A stretch of DNA of 64,000 nucleotides from Pseudomonas sp. Irchel 3H7. GTDB lineage: Bacteria > Pseudomonadota > Gammaproteobacteria > Pseudomonadales > Pseudomonadaceae. Both the position numbers and the translations under genes were made by a program. Under the pieces are notes generated by a model, which made no database searches, was not told the origin of the DNA, and was given only the letters and a program-made list of their open reading frames with translations. This document shows, piece after piece, positions 20,170 to 28,855 of this stretch; position 1 is the stretch's first letter; every line of letters starts with the position of its first letter. The DNA lies in assembly GCF_900187605.1 (NCBI RefSeq), contig NZ_FYEA01000005.1, positions 1-64,000 of the forward strand. The letters run 5' to 3'.

Positions 20170-20309
20170 AAGGTGCCTCGTGGTGTGAGGGGCAAATCAG
20201 TCAGGTATGCAAACGCGCCGGCAGGCCGGCCAGGAACAAGTCAGGCGCGCCAACGCCAGCGGGCCAGGGCCTTGATGACTTTCATCCAGAGTTTGCGAGT
20301 GACCACCAC
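20170..20309 (-). promoter_or_regulatory. Probable trpE attenuator with leader peptide embedded in the gph 3' end
   Basis: The last 22 codons of gph (GTG 20307-20309 to the TGA at 20241) read [22 protein letters not shown], 15 of 22 identical to the trpGDC leader peptide and ending in the same W-R-W-R-A-stop. A GGAAA lies upstream of tandem GTG codons, so an independently initiated leader peptide is possible; the in-frame ATG at 20285 would give a 14-residue one. After the stop, overlapping GCCGG/CCGGC and GGCGCG/CGCGCC inverted repeats occur before trpE. No clean U-run terminator is visible, so the mechanism is inferred from homology and the reported trpE attenuation in P. putida. Confidence 0.6.
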
Positions 20310-21059
20310 GATGGCGTTTCCAGAATGGGATTGAGCAGCGTCGGGCAACGTTATCTCAGCGGCCGAACCGAGGCAACCGGGAATTAGCTTGCGCAGATCG
20401 TCGATCACCAGCGCCGGCGATTCTTCGGCAATCGGTCGGCCATGGTTGTAGCCGTAACTCAACGCCACGCATTTGACCCCCGCCGCTTTCGCTGCCAGTA
20501 CATCGCTGCGCGAGTCACCGACGAACAACGATTGCGAGGCCGGGATGTTGGCCATTTTCATTACAAAAAACAGCGCGGCTGGATCCGGTTTCTTCTGCGG
20601 CAAGGTATCGCCGCCAATGATCCACTTGAAGTAGCGGCCGATTTTCATCTGATCCAGCAACGGCGCGACGAAGCGCTCCGGCTTGTTGGTGATCAGCGCC
20701 ATGGCCACGCCCTGCTTGTGCAGCCATTTGAGGGTGTCGCGCACGCCGGGATAGACCACGGTCAGCTCATGGCTGGCGCCGTAGGCTTGCATGAACACTT
20801 CCAGTGCATGCTCGGCCTCAACGTCATCCACCGCCGAATGATCGATGCCACCGGCCAAGGCGCGGCGCACCAGGACCGGCGCGCCGTTGCCCACCCACTC
20901 GCGCACCGATTCGATGCCCGCAGGTTGGCGGCCAAGTGAGAGCAGCATGGTGTCCACCGCCGCTGCCAGGTCTGGAACCGAGTCGATCAGTGTGCCATCC
21001 AGATCGAACATCACCAGCCGTGGCAGTTTCCCCGGGAACAGCTGCTCAAACCCGCTCAT
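20241..21059 (-). CDS. gph: Phosphoglycolate phosphatase with a Trp-leader-like C-terminal tail
   Basis: HAD-superfamily phosphatase removing phosphate from 2-phosphoglycolate. The 272-residue protein carries the nucleophile motif [11 protein letters not shown] (Asp20), LITNKP and [15 protein letters not shown]. The catalytic core ends around residue 225. Beyond it is a poorly conserved linker and a basic, Trp-rich tail (RKLWMK ... ARWRWRA) that is homologous to the trpGDC leader peptide rather than to Gph enzymes. The gene starts inside the rpe stop (4-bp overlap) and is followed 71 bp later by trpE, so translation of gph runs straight through the presumed trpE leader. Confidence 0.93.
   Translation of the reverse strand: MSGFEQLFPGKLPRLVMFDLDGTLIDSVPDLAAAVDTMLLSLGRQPAGIESVREWVGNGAPVLVRRALAGGIDHSAVDDVEAEHALEVFMQAYGASHELTVVYPGVRDTLKWLHKQGVAMALITNKPERFVAPLLDQMKIGRYFKWIIGGDTLPQKKPDPAALFFVMKMANIPASQSLFVGDSRSDVLAAKAAGVKCVALSYGYNHGRPIAEESPALVIDDLRKLIPGCLGSAAEITLPDAAQSHSGNAIVVVTRKLWMKVIKALARWRWRA
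20350..20376 (-). promoter_or_regulatory. Candidate trpE promoter inside gph
   Basis: Minus-strand TTGCCT (20371-20376) followed after 15-16 bp by GATAAC/ATAACG (20349-20355), about 40 bp ahead of the embedded leader. It aligns with the candidate trpGDC promoter (TTGCAC, 16 bp, TTACTG). The spacing is short for sigma-70; the shared layout is the main argument. Confidence 0.3.
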
Positions 21060-21730
21060 GGGCGCGCCAGCGCCAGTTCGGAGCGCATCTTGTCGATGAC
21101 TTCCTGATAGTTCGGCGCATTGAAGATCGCCGAGCCGGCAACAAAGGTGTCAGCGCCCGCAGCGGCGATTTCGCGGATGTTGTTGACGTTGACGCCGCCG
21201 TCGATTTCCAGACGGATATCACGGCCCGAGGCATCGATGATCGCCCGCGCTTCGCGCAGTTTGTCGAGGGTGCCAGGAATGAACTTCTGCCCGCCGAAGC
21301 CTGGGTTGACGCTCATCAGCAAGACCATATCGACCTTGTCGATCACGTACTTGAGCACGTCCAGCGGCGTCGCCGGGTTGAACACCAGACCGGATTTGCA
21401 GCCGCCTTCACGGATCAGTTGCAGCGAACGATCAACGTGCAGCGTGGCTTCCGGGTGGAAGGTGATGTAGGTGGCGCCGGCTTCGATGAAGTCGCCAACG
21501 ATACGATCCACCGGGCTGACCATCAGGTGCGCATCGATCGGCGCGGTGACGCCGTACTTGCGCAATGCCGCGCAGACCATCGGACCGATGGTCAGGTTTG
21601 GCACGTAGTGGTTGTCCATGACGTCGAAGTGGACGAAGTCGGCGCCAGCGGCAAGAACGTTGTCTACTTCCTCGCCGAGGCGGGCGAAGTCGGCGGAGAG
21701 AATCGACGGAGCAATTACGAAGGGCTGCAT
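21056..21730 (-). CDS. rpe: Ribulose-phosphate 3-epimerase
   Basis: Interconverts ribulose-5-phosphate and xylulose-5-phosphate in the pentose phosphate pathway. The 224-residue TIM barrel has the metal ligands in [30 protein letters not shown] and EIDGGVN. The start at 21730 ([15 protein letters not shown], with AGGTG upstream) is preferred to one 66 bp further up. Its stop overlaps the gph start by 4 bp, so rpe-gph is translationally coupled. Confidence 0.96.
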   Translation of the reverse strand: MQPFVIAPSILSADFARLGEEVDNVLAAGADFVHFDVMDNHYVPNLTIGPMVCAALRKYGVTAPIDAHLMVSPVDRIVGDFIEAGATYITFHPEATLHVDRSLQLIREGGCKSGLVFNPATPLDVLKYVIDKVDMVLLMSVNPGFGGQKFIPGTLDKLREARAIIDASGRDIRLEIDGGVNVNNIREIAAAGADTFVAGSAIFNAPNYQEVIDKMRSELALARP

Positions 21731-21844
21731 GACGCACCTTTTCTGAGCTAAATCACGATGGCGCGCATTGTATACCTCAAGTTTCCAAGCGCGCACCGTG
21801 ACCGCGATGATTGGGTTGTGCCATGACGGAGGACGGGCGCTGAC

Positions 21845-22993
21845 TCAATACGCCGCGCGGTAGATCTTCTCGATGTCCACAGCGCTGAGTTTGCGCGGAT
21901 TGTTGCGCATCAGCCGCTCAATGCCCGCCGCTTCCACGGCCATCGCCGGGATTGCCTCTTCCGGGACACCGAAACTGCGCAGCCCGGCCGGAATTTCCAC
22001 GGCTGCGCACAGATCGCTCATTGCCTGCACGGCTTTATCCGCTGCTTCGGCGGCACTCAGATGAGCAGTCTTCACCCCCATGGCTTCGGCAATATCCTGC
22101 ATGCGTTCGACGCAGGCCATCTTGTTCCAGGTCATGACATACGGCAGCAGCAAGGCATTGCTGACGCCATGGGCAATGTTGAAACGCCCGCCCAGCGGAT
22201 ACGCCAGCGCATGCACCGCGCCGACCCCGGCATTGCCGAACGCCATGCCGGCCATCAGGCTGGCGGTGGCCATGTCTTCGCGGGCTTGCAGGTTGGTGCC
22301 GTTGGCGTAGGCCTTGGGCAACGCGTTGGCGATCAGCTTGATGGCGCCGATGGCCAGCGAGTCGGTGATCGGCGAGGCATTCACCGACAGATAGGATTCG
22401 ATGGCGTGCACCAGCGCGTCGACACCACTGGCGGCGGTGACGCTGCGCGGGCAGGTCAGGGTCATCTGCGGGCTGACCAGCGCCACGTCCGGTAATAGAA
22501 AGTCGCTGACGATGCCTTTCTTCAACTGCGCGACTTTGTCCGAGAGGATCGCGACGTTGGTAACTTCGGAACCGGTGCCGGCGGTGGTCGGGATGGCGAT
22601 CAGCGGCGGGCCTTTGCGCGGCACCTGGTCGACGCCGAACAGGTCCTCCAGCGCGCCGTGGTAACCGGCGTAGGCGGCGACGCTTTTGGCGATGTCGATG
22701 GCACTGCCACCACCGAGACCGATCAAGCCGTCATGCCCGCCCTCACGGTAAACGCGCATGCAGTCTTCGACTATGGCAATTTCCGGGTCTGGCAAAACGC
22801 GGTCGAAAATCTCGTAGTCGCGCCCACCGAGTTGCACCAGCGCCAGCTCTACCGTGCCGGATTTGACCAAGGCTGCGTCGGTGACGATCAGCGGGTTGTC
22901 GATGTCGAGGCGTGTGAGTTCGGCGGCCAGTTGCTCGATGGCAGCGGCGCCGGTGATCAGTTTGTGAGCGATTTTGAACTGGGACAGACTCAT
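21845..22993 (-). CDS. Iron-containing (group III) alcohol dehydrogenase
   Basis: NAD(P)-dependent, Fe2+-using oxidoreductase of 382 residues. It shows the cofactor-binding GLGGGSAIDIAK, PTTAGTGSEVT, HAIESYLS and the metal-ligand region HALAYPLGGRFNIAHGVSNALLLPYV. The start at 22993 (MSLSQFK) fits family length. It lies between rpe and the agt transporter cluster, where P. aeruginosa has no gene. A role in oxidising a C4-C5 hydroxy acid or alcohol linked to the aminovalerate theme is possible but only inferred from position; general alcohol oxidation is equally likely. Confidence 0.85.
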   Translation of the reverse strand: MSLSQFKIAHKLITGAAAIEQLAAELTRLDIDNPLIVTDAALVKSGTVELALVQLGGRDYEIFDRVLPDPEIAIVEDCMRVYREGGHDGLIGLGGGSAIDIAKSVAAYAGYHGALEDLFGVDQVPRKGPPLIAIPTTAGTGSEVTNVAILSDKVAQLKKGIVSDFLLPDVALVSPQMTLTCPRSVTAASGVDALVHAIESYLSVNASPITDSLAIGAIKLIANALPKAYANGTNLQAREDMATASLMAGMAFGNAGVGAVHALAYPLGGRFNIAHGVSNALLLPYVMTWNKMACVERMQDIAEAMGVKTAHLSAAEAADKAVQAMSDLCAAVEIPAGLRSFGVPEEAIPAMAVEAAGIERLMRNNPRKLSAVDIEKIYRAAY

Positions 22994-23106
22994 CGTGCGC
23001 AGCCTCTTATAGATGTGGGAGCTGGGCACAAGATTAGCTGGGGAATTGGGGTTGTCTGCTATTCATCTGGTGAATGACCCCTCGCAGGCGAGAGCAAGAG
23101 CAAGAG

Positions 23107-23268
23107 CCCCTCACCCTAGCCCTCTCCCCGAGGGAGAGGGGACTGACCGCGTTGTACTCTCGAAGTACACCGACCTGAAATACCGAGTCGAGCTCAGGCC
23201 TCGAAAGCCATGAAGATCTGCTCCCTTTCCCCCTCGCCCCCCTGGGGGAGAGGGCTGGGGTGAGGGGG
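23107..23268. repeat. Large inverted repeat of the CCCTCACCC...CTCTCCC family
   Basis: A left arm (CCCCTCACCCTAGCCCTCTCC) and a right arm (GGAGAGGGCTGGGGTGAGGGG) enclose about 115 bp; each arm is next to its own short palindrome (CTCTCCCCGAGGGAGAG and TCGCCCCCCTGGGGGAG-like). Elements of this sequence are dispersed in many proteobacterial genomes. It sits between agtD and the alcohol dehydrogenase gene. The interior has no convincing frame. Confidence 0.75.
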
Positions 23269-23287
23269 TAAGCTTTTGATCTGGCCC

Positions 23288-24112
23288 TTAAACCTGAGCA
23301 GTCCGCAGTTTTTCGCTACGACCACGCAGCCATTCCAGGGTCAGCAACAAGATGACCGAGAAAGCAATCAGCAACGTAGCAGCAGCCGCAATCGTCGGGC
23401 TGAGGTTCTCGCGAATCCCGCTGAACATTTGCCGAGGCAACGTCGCCTGCTCAGGTCCCGCAAGAAACAGCGTCACCACCACCTCATCAAACGACGTCGC
23501 AAAGGCAAACAGCGCCCCGGAAATCACCCCCGGCGCAATCAGCGGCAAGGTCACCCGACGGAACGCGGTCAAGGGCGATGCACCGAGACTCGCCGCCGCC
23601 CGCACCAGATTGTGATTAAACCCCTGCAACGTCGCCGACACCGTGATGATCACAAACGGCACACCCAACACCGCGTGCACCACGATCAGCGAGAAGAAGC
23701 TGTTACCCAAACCCAGCGGCGCAAAAAACAGATAACTCGCCACACCAATGATCACCACCGGCACCACCATCGGCGAAATCACCAGCGCCATCACCAGCGC
23801 TTTACCGGGGAAGTCACCGCGAGTAAGACCGATCGCCGCCAGCGTACCGAAGACCATCGCCAGTACCGTCGCCGCCGGGGCAACAATGATGCTGTTCTTC
23901 AGTGCGCGCATCCATTCCGCCGAGGCGAAGAAGTCGTGATACCACTGCAGCGAGAAACCCTGCAGCGGATAGACCAGAAAACTCCCCGAGTTGAACGACA
24001 GCGGAATGATCACCAGCACCGGCAGAATCAGGAACAACAGAATCAAGCCGCAGAGAATCCGCAGGCTGTAGAACCACACCCGTTCGATGGGCGACATGTA
24101 AGGACTCAGCAT
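23288..24112 (-). CDS. agtD: ABC transporter permease (PotC-type), AgtD
   Basis: Inner-membrane permease of 274 residues with about six transmembrane helices and the EAA-type loop RAAASLGASPLTAFRRVTLPLIAPG that contacts the ATPase. It starts 12 bp after agtC and ends the operon. Gene order rpe-(ADH)-agtDCBA-agtRS-DUF3530-...-murU-amgK-lptD matches PA0607 to PA0595 of P. aeruginosa, where AgtABCD imports 4-aminobutyrate and 5-aminovalerate; the substrate is therefore assigned by synteny, not by residues. Confidence 0.8.
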   Translation of the reverse strand: MLSPYMSPIERVWFYSLRILCGLILLFLILPVLVIIPLSFNSGSFLVYPLQGFSLQWYHDFFASAEWMRALKNSIIVAPAATVLAMVFGTLAAIGLTRGDFPGKALVMALVISPMVVPVVIIGVASYLFFAPLGLGNSFFSLIVVHAVLGVPFVIITVSATLQGFNHNLVRAAASLGASPLTAFRRVTLPLIAPGVISGALFAFATSFDEVVVTLFLAGPEQATLPRQMFSGIRENLSPTIAAAATLLIAFSVILLLTLEWLRGRSEKLRTAQV

Positions 24113-24124
24113 TTCGAATTCCCC

Positions 24125-25372
24125 TTAGCTCAGGCGCAGGCGACTGGCGCCGACCAGCCAGCTGTAAATCAGATAAAGCACTACAGTCGCCAGCAGCAAC
24201 AGCCCGCCCAGCGCGGTGGCCATGCCCCAGTTGATGCTGGTGTTGGTGTAGAAGGCGACGAAGTAGCTGACCATTTGATCGTTCGGGCTGCCGAGCAGCG
24301 CCGGGGTGATGTAGTAGCCGATGGCGAGGATGAACACCAACAGGCAACCGGCGCCAACACCGGCGTAGGTCTGCGGGAAGTACACCCGCCAGAAACTGGC
24401 GAACGGGTGGCAGCCGAGGGAAATGGCGGCACGCATGTAGGTAGGCGAGATGCCTTTCATCACGCTGTAGATCGGCAGAATCATGAACGGCAGCAGGATG
24501 TGCACCATCGAGATGTACACACCGGTGCGGTTGAACACCAGTTCCAGCGGTTTATCGATGATGCCCATGGCCATCAGGCCGCTGTTGATCAACCCGCCGG
24601 ATTGCAGGAGCACGATCCACGCGGCGACGCGCACCAGGATCGAGGTCCAGAACGGCAGCAGCACCAGAATCATCAGCAGGTTGCTTTGCCGCGATGGCAG
24701 GTTCGCCAACAGGTAGGCCAGTGGATACGCGAGCACCAGACAGATCACGGTGATGACCAGACCCATCCAGAACGTGCGGGCGAAGATGTCGAGGTAGATC
24801 GCCTGATCCGGCGTGGCCGGGGCGATTTCGCCGAGGTCGTCGATGCGGTGATCGACTGCCGCCAGCAGGTAATACGGGGTGATGTTGCTGGTGTTGCGTT
24901 TGACCGCTTGCCAGTAGGCCGGGTCGCCCCAACGTTCGTCGAGTGCTTCCAGCGCTTCTTTATAAGAGGCCGGTTCGCTGGCGAACGGCAGCGCCCGGGC
25001 GGTTTTGGTCAACAGGCTGCGATAGCCGGCCAACTCCATGTTCAAGCGCTTGGACAGATCGCCCAGCGTCTGGTTTTTGCGCGCTTCGGCGAGGTCTTCG
25101 CCGGCGGCTTTGTAGACCGGTTCAGCGGGCAGGCCGCGGCCGTCCCAACTGGCGATGGCCGCCACGGTGCGCGGCATGCCGCCGACCACTTCGGGGTTGC
25201 CGACGCTTTTGTAGAGCAGCGCCACGATCGGCACCAGAAACACCAGCAACAGAAACAGAAACAGCGGCGCAATCAGCGCTTGAGCCTTCCAGCGGTTGAC
25301 CCGCTCGGCGCGCTTGAGCTTCTGCTTCAAGGTGGGGCTGTTGCCCTCGTTCAGGGGAACGGCGATGGCCAT
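24125..25372 (-). CDS. agtC: ABC transporter permease (PotB-type), AgtC
   Basis: Inner-membrane permease, 415 residues, much longer than PotB (about 280) because a periplasmic insertion of roughly 140 residues follows the first transmembrane helix (about residues 35-60); the remaining five helices are in residues 200-410 with the EAA loop MRAAISLGCHPFASFWRVYFPQTYAG. The insertion is a family trait of this subgroup, not a gene fusion. Second permease of the agt importer; separated from agtB by 200 bp containing a four-hairpin repeat. Confidence 0.8.
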   Translation of the reverse strand: MAIAVPLNEGNSPTLKQKLKRAERVNRWKAQALIAPLFLFLLLVFLVPIVALLYKSVGNPEVVGGMPRTVAAIASWDGRGLPAEPVYKAAGEDLAEARKNQTLGDLSKRLNMELAGYRSLLTKTARALPFASEPASYKEALEALDERWGDPAYWQAVKRNTSNITPYYLLAAVDHRIDDLGEIAPATPDQAIYLDIFARTFWMGLVITVICLVLAYPLAYLLANLPSRQSNLLMILVLLPFWTSILVRVAAWIVLLQSGGLINSGLMAMGIIDKPLELVFNRTGVYISMVHILLPFMILPIYSVMKGISPTYMRAAISLGCHPFASFWRVYFPQTYAGVGAGCLLVFILAIGYYITPALLGSPNDQMVSYFVAFYTNTSINWGMATALGGLLLLATVVLYLIYSWLVGASRLRLS

Positions 25373-25436
25373 GACGTACTCCGCAAATCTTTGATCGTTA
25401 CAGAGGTGGTGAATACCACCTCGAACTTTTGCTACT

Positions 25437-25541
25437 GATCGTTCCCACGCTCTGCGTGGGAATGAATCCAGTGACGCTCTGCGTCACACGGGGACGCGGA
25501 GCGTCCCGGGCGGCGTTCCCACGCAGAGCGTGGGAACGATC
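25437..25541. repeat. Cluster of four short hairpins (GTTCCCACGCTCTGCGTGGGAAC type)
   Basis: Four perfect hairpins with 3-nt loops follow one another: 25442-25462 (9-bp stem TTCCCACGC), 25471-25487 (7-bp GTGACGC), 25491-25507 (7-bp GGGACGC) and 25516-25536 (9-bp TTCCCACGC). The first and last are also inverted copies of each other. The cluster lies between agtB and agtC inside the operon, starting 32 bp past the agtB stop on the transcript, where it could protect the agtB mRNA 3' end. Confidence 0.85.
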
Positions 25542-25572
25542 ATCCGGAAAGCCGTCGGCCCGTATGCTCGGG

Positions 25573-26616
25573 TTACTTCGCAGCCCAGGAGTTGAAGCGC
25601 TGCTCCAGTTGCTCGCCGTTGTCAGCCCAGAAGCTGACGTCGATCTGCACCTGGTTGGCGATGTTTTCCGGGGTGGTCGGCATGTCTTTGAGGACGTCCT
25701 TGGCCAGCAGCGGTACGGCTTGGGTGTTAGCCGGGCCATAGGCGATGTTTTCCGAGTAGGTCTTCTGCTGCTGCGGCTGTACCGAGAAGGCGATGAACTT
25801 CTTCGCCGCTTCCGCGCGTTTGGCGTCCAGACCTTTCGGGATGGCCCAGGCGTCGAAGTCGTAGATGCCGCCGTTCCACACCACTTTCAGGTTGGATTCC
25901 TTCTGCACCGCCGCGATGCGACCGTTGTAAGCCGAGCTCATCACCACGTCACCGGAAGCGAGGTATTGCGGCGGTTGTGCGCCGGCTTCCCACCACTGAA
26001 TGCTTGGCTTCAGCTCATCAAGCTTCTTGAACGCGCGATCCTGGCCGCCCTTGCTCGCCAACTCTTTGTAGACGTCTTTCGGCGCCACACCATCGGCCAT
26101 CAGCGCGAATTCGAGGGTGTACTTGGCGCCTTTGCGCAGGCCACGCTTGCCCGGGAATTTCTTGGTGTCCCAGAAATCCGCCCAACTGGTCGGCGCGGTT
26201 TTCAGTTTGTCGGCGTTGTAAGCCAGTACGGTCGACCAAACGAAGAAGCCCACGCCGCACGGCTGAATCGCGCCTTTGACGTAATCTTCAGTCTTGCCGA
26301 ACAGCGCCGGGTCGAGTTGTTCGAACATGTCTTCGTCGCAGCCACGGGACAGCTCTGGCGATTCAACTTCGACCAAGTCCCACGACACGCTCTTGGTGTC
26401 GACCATGGCTTTGACCTTGGCCATTTCGCCGTTGTACTCGCCAGCGACGATCTTGCCGTTGCCCGCCGCTTCCCACGGTGCATAGAAGGCTTTGACTTGC
26501 GCGGCCTTGTTCGCCCCGCCAAACGACACCACGGTCAAATCCGGGCCGGCGGCCATCGCGCTGGCCGCACCCATCAGGCCCAGGGTCAGGGCGGTGAACT
26601 TCAGGGATCTCAACAT
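25573..26616 (-). CDS. agtB: ABC transporter substrate-binding protein, AgtB
   Basis: Periplasmic solute-binding protein of 347 residues in the polyamine/PotD-like cluster. A cleavable signal peptide (about residues 1-22, ending SAMAA) precedes DLTVVSFGG. It lies between the ATPase and the permeases, the order ATPase-binding protein-permease-permease. In P. aeruginosa the orthologue serves uptake of GABA and 5-aminovalerate; related proteins bind polyamines, so spermidine/putrescine remains an alternative. Confidence 0.8.
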   Translation of the reverse strand: MLRSLKFTALTLGLMGAASAMAAGPDLTVVSFGGANKAAQVKAFYAPWEAAGNGKIVAGEYNGEMAKVKAMVDTKSVSWDLVEVESPELSRGCDEDMFEQLDPALFGKTEDYVKGAIQPCGVGFFVWSTVLAYNADKLKTAPTSWADFWDTKKFPGKRGLRKGAKYTLEFALMADGVAPKDVYKELASKGGQDRAFKKLDELKPSIQWWEAGAQPPQYLASGDVVMSSAYNGRIAAVQKESNLKVVWNGGIYDFDAWAIPKGLDAKRAEAAKKFIAFSVQPQQQKTYSENIAYGPANTQAVPLLAKDVLKDMPTTPENIANQVQIDVSFWADNGEQLEQRFNSWAAK

Positions 26617-26664
26617 TTATTGTTCTCTCCACGTGCAGGGTTGGTGTTGGTATTGCCGGGGCGA

Positions 26665-27789
26665 TCAGTTCGCCTCTAGAAGAGGATCGAGTGCGCGTAC
26701 GTGCTCGACCTGCCAGCCAAGCGGAACCACGTCACCGACCGCGAGCGCTGGATCGAGCTCGGCAATCGGCTGTTTCACGAAGAAGTCGGTCTTGCCGCAG
26801 ACTTCCAGGCGCACCCGGACGTGGTCGCCCAGATAGATGAATTCCGCCACCCTCCCTGAGAAGCGGTTAACGCATTGATCACTGGAACCGTTGAGACTGA
26901 TGCGCTCCGGACGGATCGACAAAGTCACCGGTTCACCGGTCTGGCCGACGTTGACCGCCAGCGCCTCGACCTTTTCGCCACGGCCCAACTCGACCACGCA
27001 ACGCTCGCCGTTCTGGCTCAACAGGCGACCGTTAAGGCGGTTGTTTTCACCGATGAAGTTGGCAACAAAGGTATTTTTCGGTTCTTCGTAAAGTGTGCGC
27101 GGCGGGGCGATCTGCTGGATTTCGCCCTGATGGAATACCGCAACGCGATCGGACATGGTCAGCGCTTCGCCCTGATCGTGGGTCACGTAGACCACGGTTA
27201 CGCCGAGGCGCTGGTGCAGGTGTTTGATTTCCATCTGCATGTGTTCACGCAGTTGCTTGTCGAGGGCGCCGAGGGGTTCGTCCATCAGCACCAGTTGCGG
27301 TTCGAACACCAGCGCGCGGGCCAGCGCCACACGCTGCTGCTGACCACCGGACAACTGCGCCGGGTAGCGCGAGGCAAACGCATCGAGCTGGACCATGCTG
27401 AGGACTTTCTTGACCTTGTCGTTGACGTCGCTTTTATTCAGGCCACGCACGCTCAGCGGGAACGCGAGGTTTTCGGCGACGGTCATGTGCGGGAACAGCG
27501 CGTAGTTCTGGAACACCATGCCGATGTCACGCTTGTGTGGCGGCACGTTGTTGATCGAACGCCCGGCCAGCAGGATCTCGCCAGCGGTCGGCGTTTCGAA
27601 ACCGGCGAGCATCATCAGGCTGGTGGTCTTGCCGGAACCGGACGGCCCGAGCAGGGTCAGAAATTCGCCTTTGCGAATGTCCAGGTTGAGGTCTTTGACG
27701 ATCAGGTTCTCGCCGTCGTAGCTCTTCTGCACTCCACGAAAGCTGACCAGCACATCACTGGCCCCTGCGTTTGTATCGACCTGGCTCAT
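26665..27789 (-). CDS. agtA: ABC transporter ATP-binding protein, AgtA
   Basis: Cytoplasmic ATPase of 374 residues of the PotA class. Walker A GPSGSGKTT (48-56), signature LSGGQQQRVALARAL, Walker B LVLMDEPLGALD, switch histidine THDQGEA, and a C-terminal TOBE domain (about 290-370). The start at 27789 is chosen because AAGG lies 7 bp before it; a GTG 6 bp upstream is possible. It is the first gene of the agt operon; the next gene starts 48 bp downstream. Confidence 0.85.
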   Translation of the reverse strand: MSQVDTNAGASDVLVSFRGVQKSYDGENLIVKDLNLDIRKGEFLTLLGPSGSGKTTSLMMLAGFETPTAGEILLAGRSINNVPPHKRDIGMVFQNYALFPHMTVAENLAFPLSVRGLNKSDVNDKVKKVLSMVQLDAFASRYPAQLSGGQQQRVALARALVFEPQLVLMDEPLGALDKQLREHMQMEIKHLHQRLGVTVVYVTHDQGEALTMSDRVAVFHQGEIQQIAPPRTLYEEPKNTFVANFIGENNRLNGRLLSQNGERCVVELGRGEKVEALAVNVGQTGEPVTLSIRPERISLNGSSDQCVNRFSGRVAEFIYLGDHVRVRLEVCGKTDFFVKQPIAELDPALAVGDVVPLGWQVEHVRALDPLLEAN

Positions 27790-28141
27790 ACCCACACCTT
27801 TGTTGTTGATGACTGCTTGTGGGTTAAGCCTAGTGGCTGCTGACAGCCACGCAAATCGGGGCGCAGGAGAGAATCGCCTCAGCCGGATGGAAGGTTGGGG
27901 GTAGGGATTGCCCTACAAGGATGGCGCTAATGGATAAGGCAGTGGCGAGGGTTGAGCTGCAAGCTGCAAGAACAAGCAAAAGCGCCTGTCGCTCATGGAT
28001 ATGTCCATAATCCCGAAGGCTGCGCAGCCCCCCTGTAGGAGTGAGCCTGCTCGCGATGGCGTCTGCTCAGTCAACACTGCAGTGACAGATCTACCGCTAT
28101 CGCGAGCAGGCTCACTCCTACAATTTTGATCACGGTGACTG
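27790..28141. other. Gene-free interval between agtA and agtR with repeats
   Basis: These 352 bp hold no convincing frame on either strand. They contain the upstream region of agtA, a fragment of the GAGCTGCAAGCTGCAAG repeat at 27954-27976 (the family also found between prkA and yeaH) and a REP pair at 28034-28122. I cannot identify the agtA promoter or AgtR sites with confidence. Confidence 0.6.
28034..28122. repeat. REP inverted pair downstream of agtR
   Basis: Two inverted copies of the TGTAGGAGTGAGCCTGCTCGCG element around a spacer of about 40 bp, just past the agtR stop codon and upstream of the agtA operon. Confidence 0.85.
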
Positions 28142-28771
28142 TTAGAGGAGTTTGTGTTCCATCGCGTATTTGACCAGTTCGGCCAGCGAGGTGATGTTGA
28201 GCTTCTGCATCAGCCGCGCCTTGTGGGTGCTGATGGTTTTGCTGCTCAGCGCCAGTTGCTGGGCGATGTCGTTGACGTTGGCGCCCTGGGCCAGGCGTTC
28301 GAACACCGAGAACTCGCGTTCGGACAGCAACGAATGCAGGGGCCGTGCATCGGTCAGGCCGACTTCAAACACCATGCGATCCGCCAGATCCGGATCAATG
28401 TATCGCCCACCCGCCGCGACTTTACGAATGGCGGTGAGCAACAGCGCCGGGTCACTGTCCTTGGTCGCATACCCGGCGGCGCCGACCTTCAGCGCCCGCG
28501 CAGCCATCTGCGCTTCGTCGTGCATAGATAGCACCAGGATCGCCGGTGGATTGTTCAGCGCGCGGATTCGCGGGATCGCCTCCAGGCCATTGACACCGGG
28601 CATGGAGATGTCCAGCAGCACCACTTCGCATGGCACGCTGCGCAGGGCCTCAAGCAATTGCTCGCCATTGCTCGCCTCGCCCACTACTTGCAGATCCTTG
28701 GCCAGGCCGATCAATTGCTTGATGCCTTCACGGACGATGGTGTGGTCTTCGGCTACCAGTACACGGATCAC
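28142..28771 (-). CDS. agtR: Two-component response regulator, NarL/FixJ family (AgtR)
   Basis: DNA-binding response regulator of 209 residues: receiver domain with phosphorylatable Asp54 (VLLDISMPG), Thr/Ser (LSMHD) and Lys (YATKDSD), then a LuxR-type helix-turn-helix (LSEREFSVFERLAQGANVND ... SKTISTHK). It is downstream of the sensor gene on the same strand and next to the agt importer. In P. aeruginosa AgtR activates agtABCD in response to GABA/5-aminovalerate and has been linked to sensing peptidoglycan fragments. Confidence 0.85.
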   Translation of the reverse strand: MIRVLVAEDHTIVREGIKQLIGLAKDLQVVGEASNGEQLLEALRSVPCEVVLLDISMPGVNGLEAIPRIRALNNPPAILVLSMHDEAQMAARALKVGAAGYATKDSDPALLLTAIRKVAAGGRYIDPDLADRMVFEVGLTDARPLHSLLSEREFSVFERLAQGANVNDIAQQLALSSKTISTHKARLMQKLNITSLAELVKYAMEHKLL

Positions 28772-28804
28772 GTTTTTCTCCAGATTTCAGGTACACAGCA
28801 ATCC

Positions 28805-28830
28805 CTGTGGGAGGGAGCCTGCTCGCGAAA
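28805..28830. repeat. Single REP element between agtS and agtR
   Basis: One copy of the CTGTGGGAGGGAGCCTGCTCGCGAA variant inside the 84-bp gap of the two-component pair. Confidence 0.75.
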
Positions 28831-28855
28831 GCGTCAGCCCAAACACCACATATCT

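Noticed and set aside
24125..25372. agtC as a fusion of a permease with an extra domain
   Set aside because: The extra periplasmic segment after helix 1 is a regular feature of this long-permease subgroup, and the frame shows no junction or change of composition.
23276..25438. Long plus-strand frame rich in Gln/Arg/His opposite agtD and agtC
   Set aside because: Composition is the complement of hydrophobic permease codons; both permeases are clear by motif.
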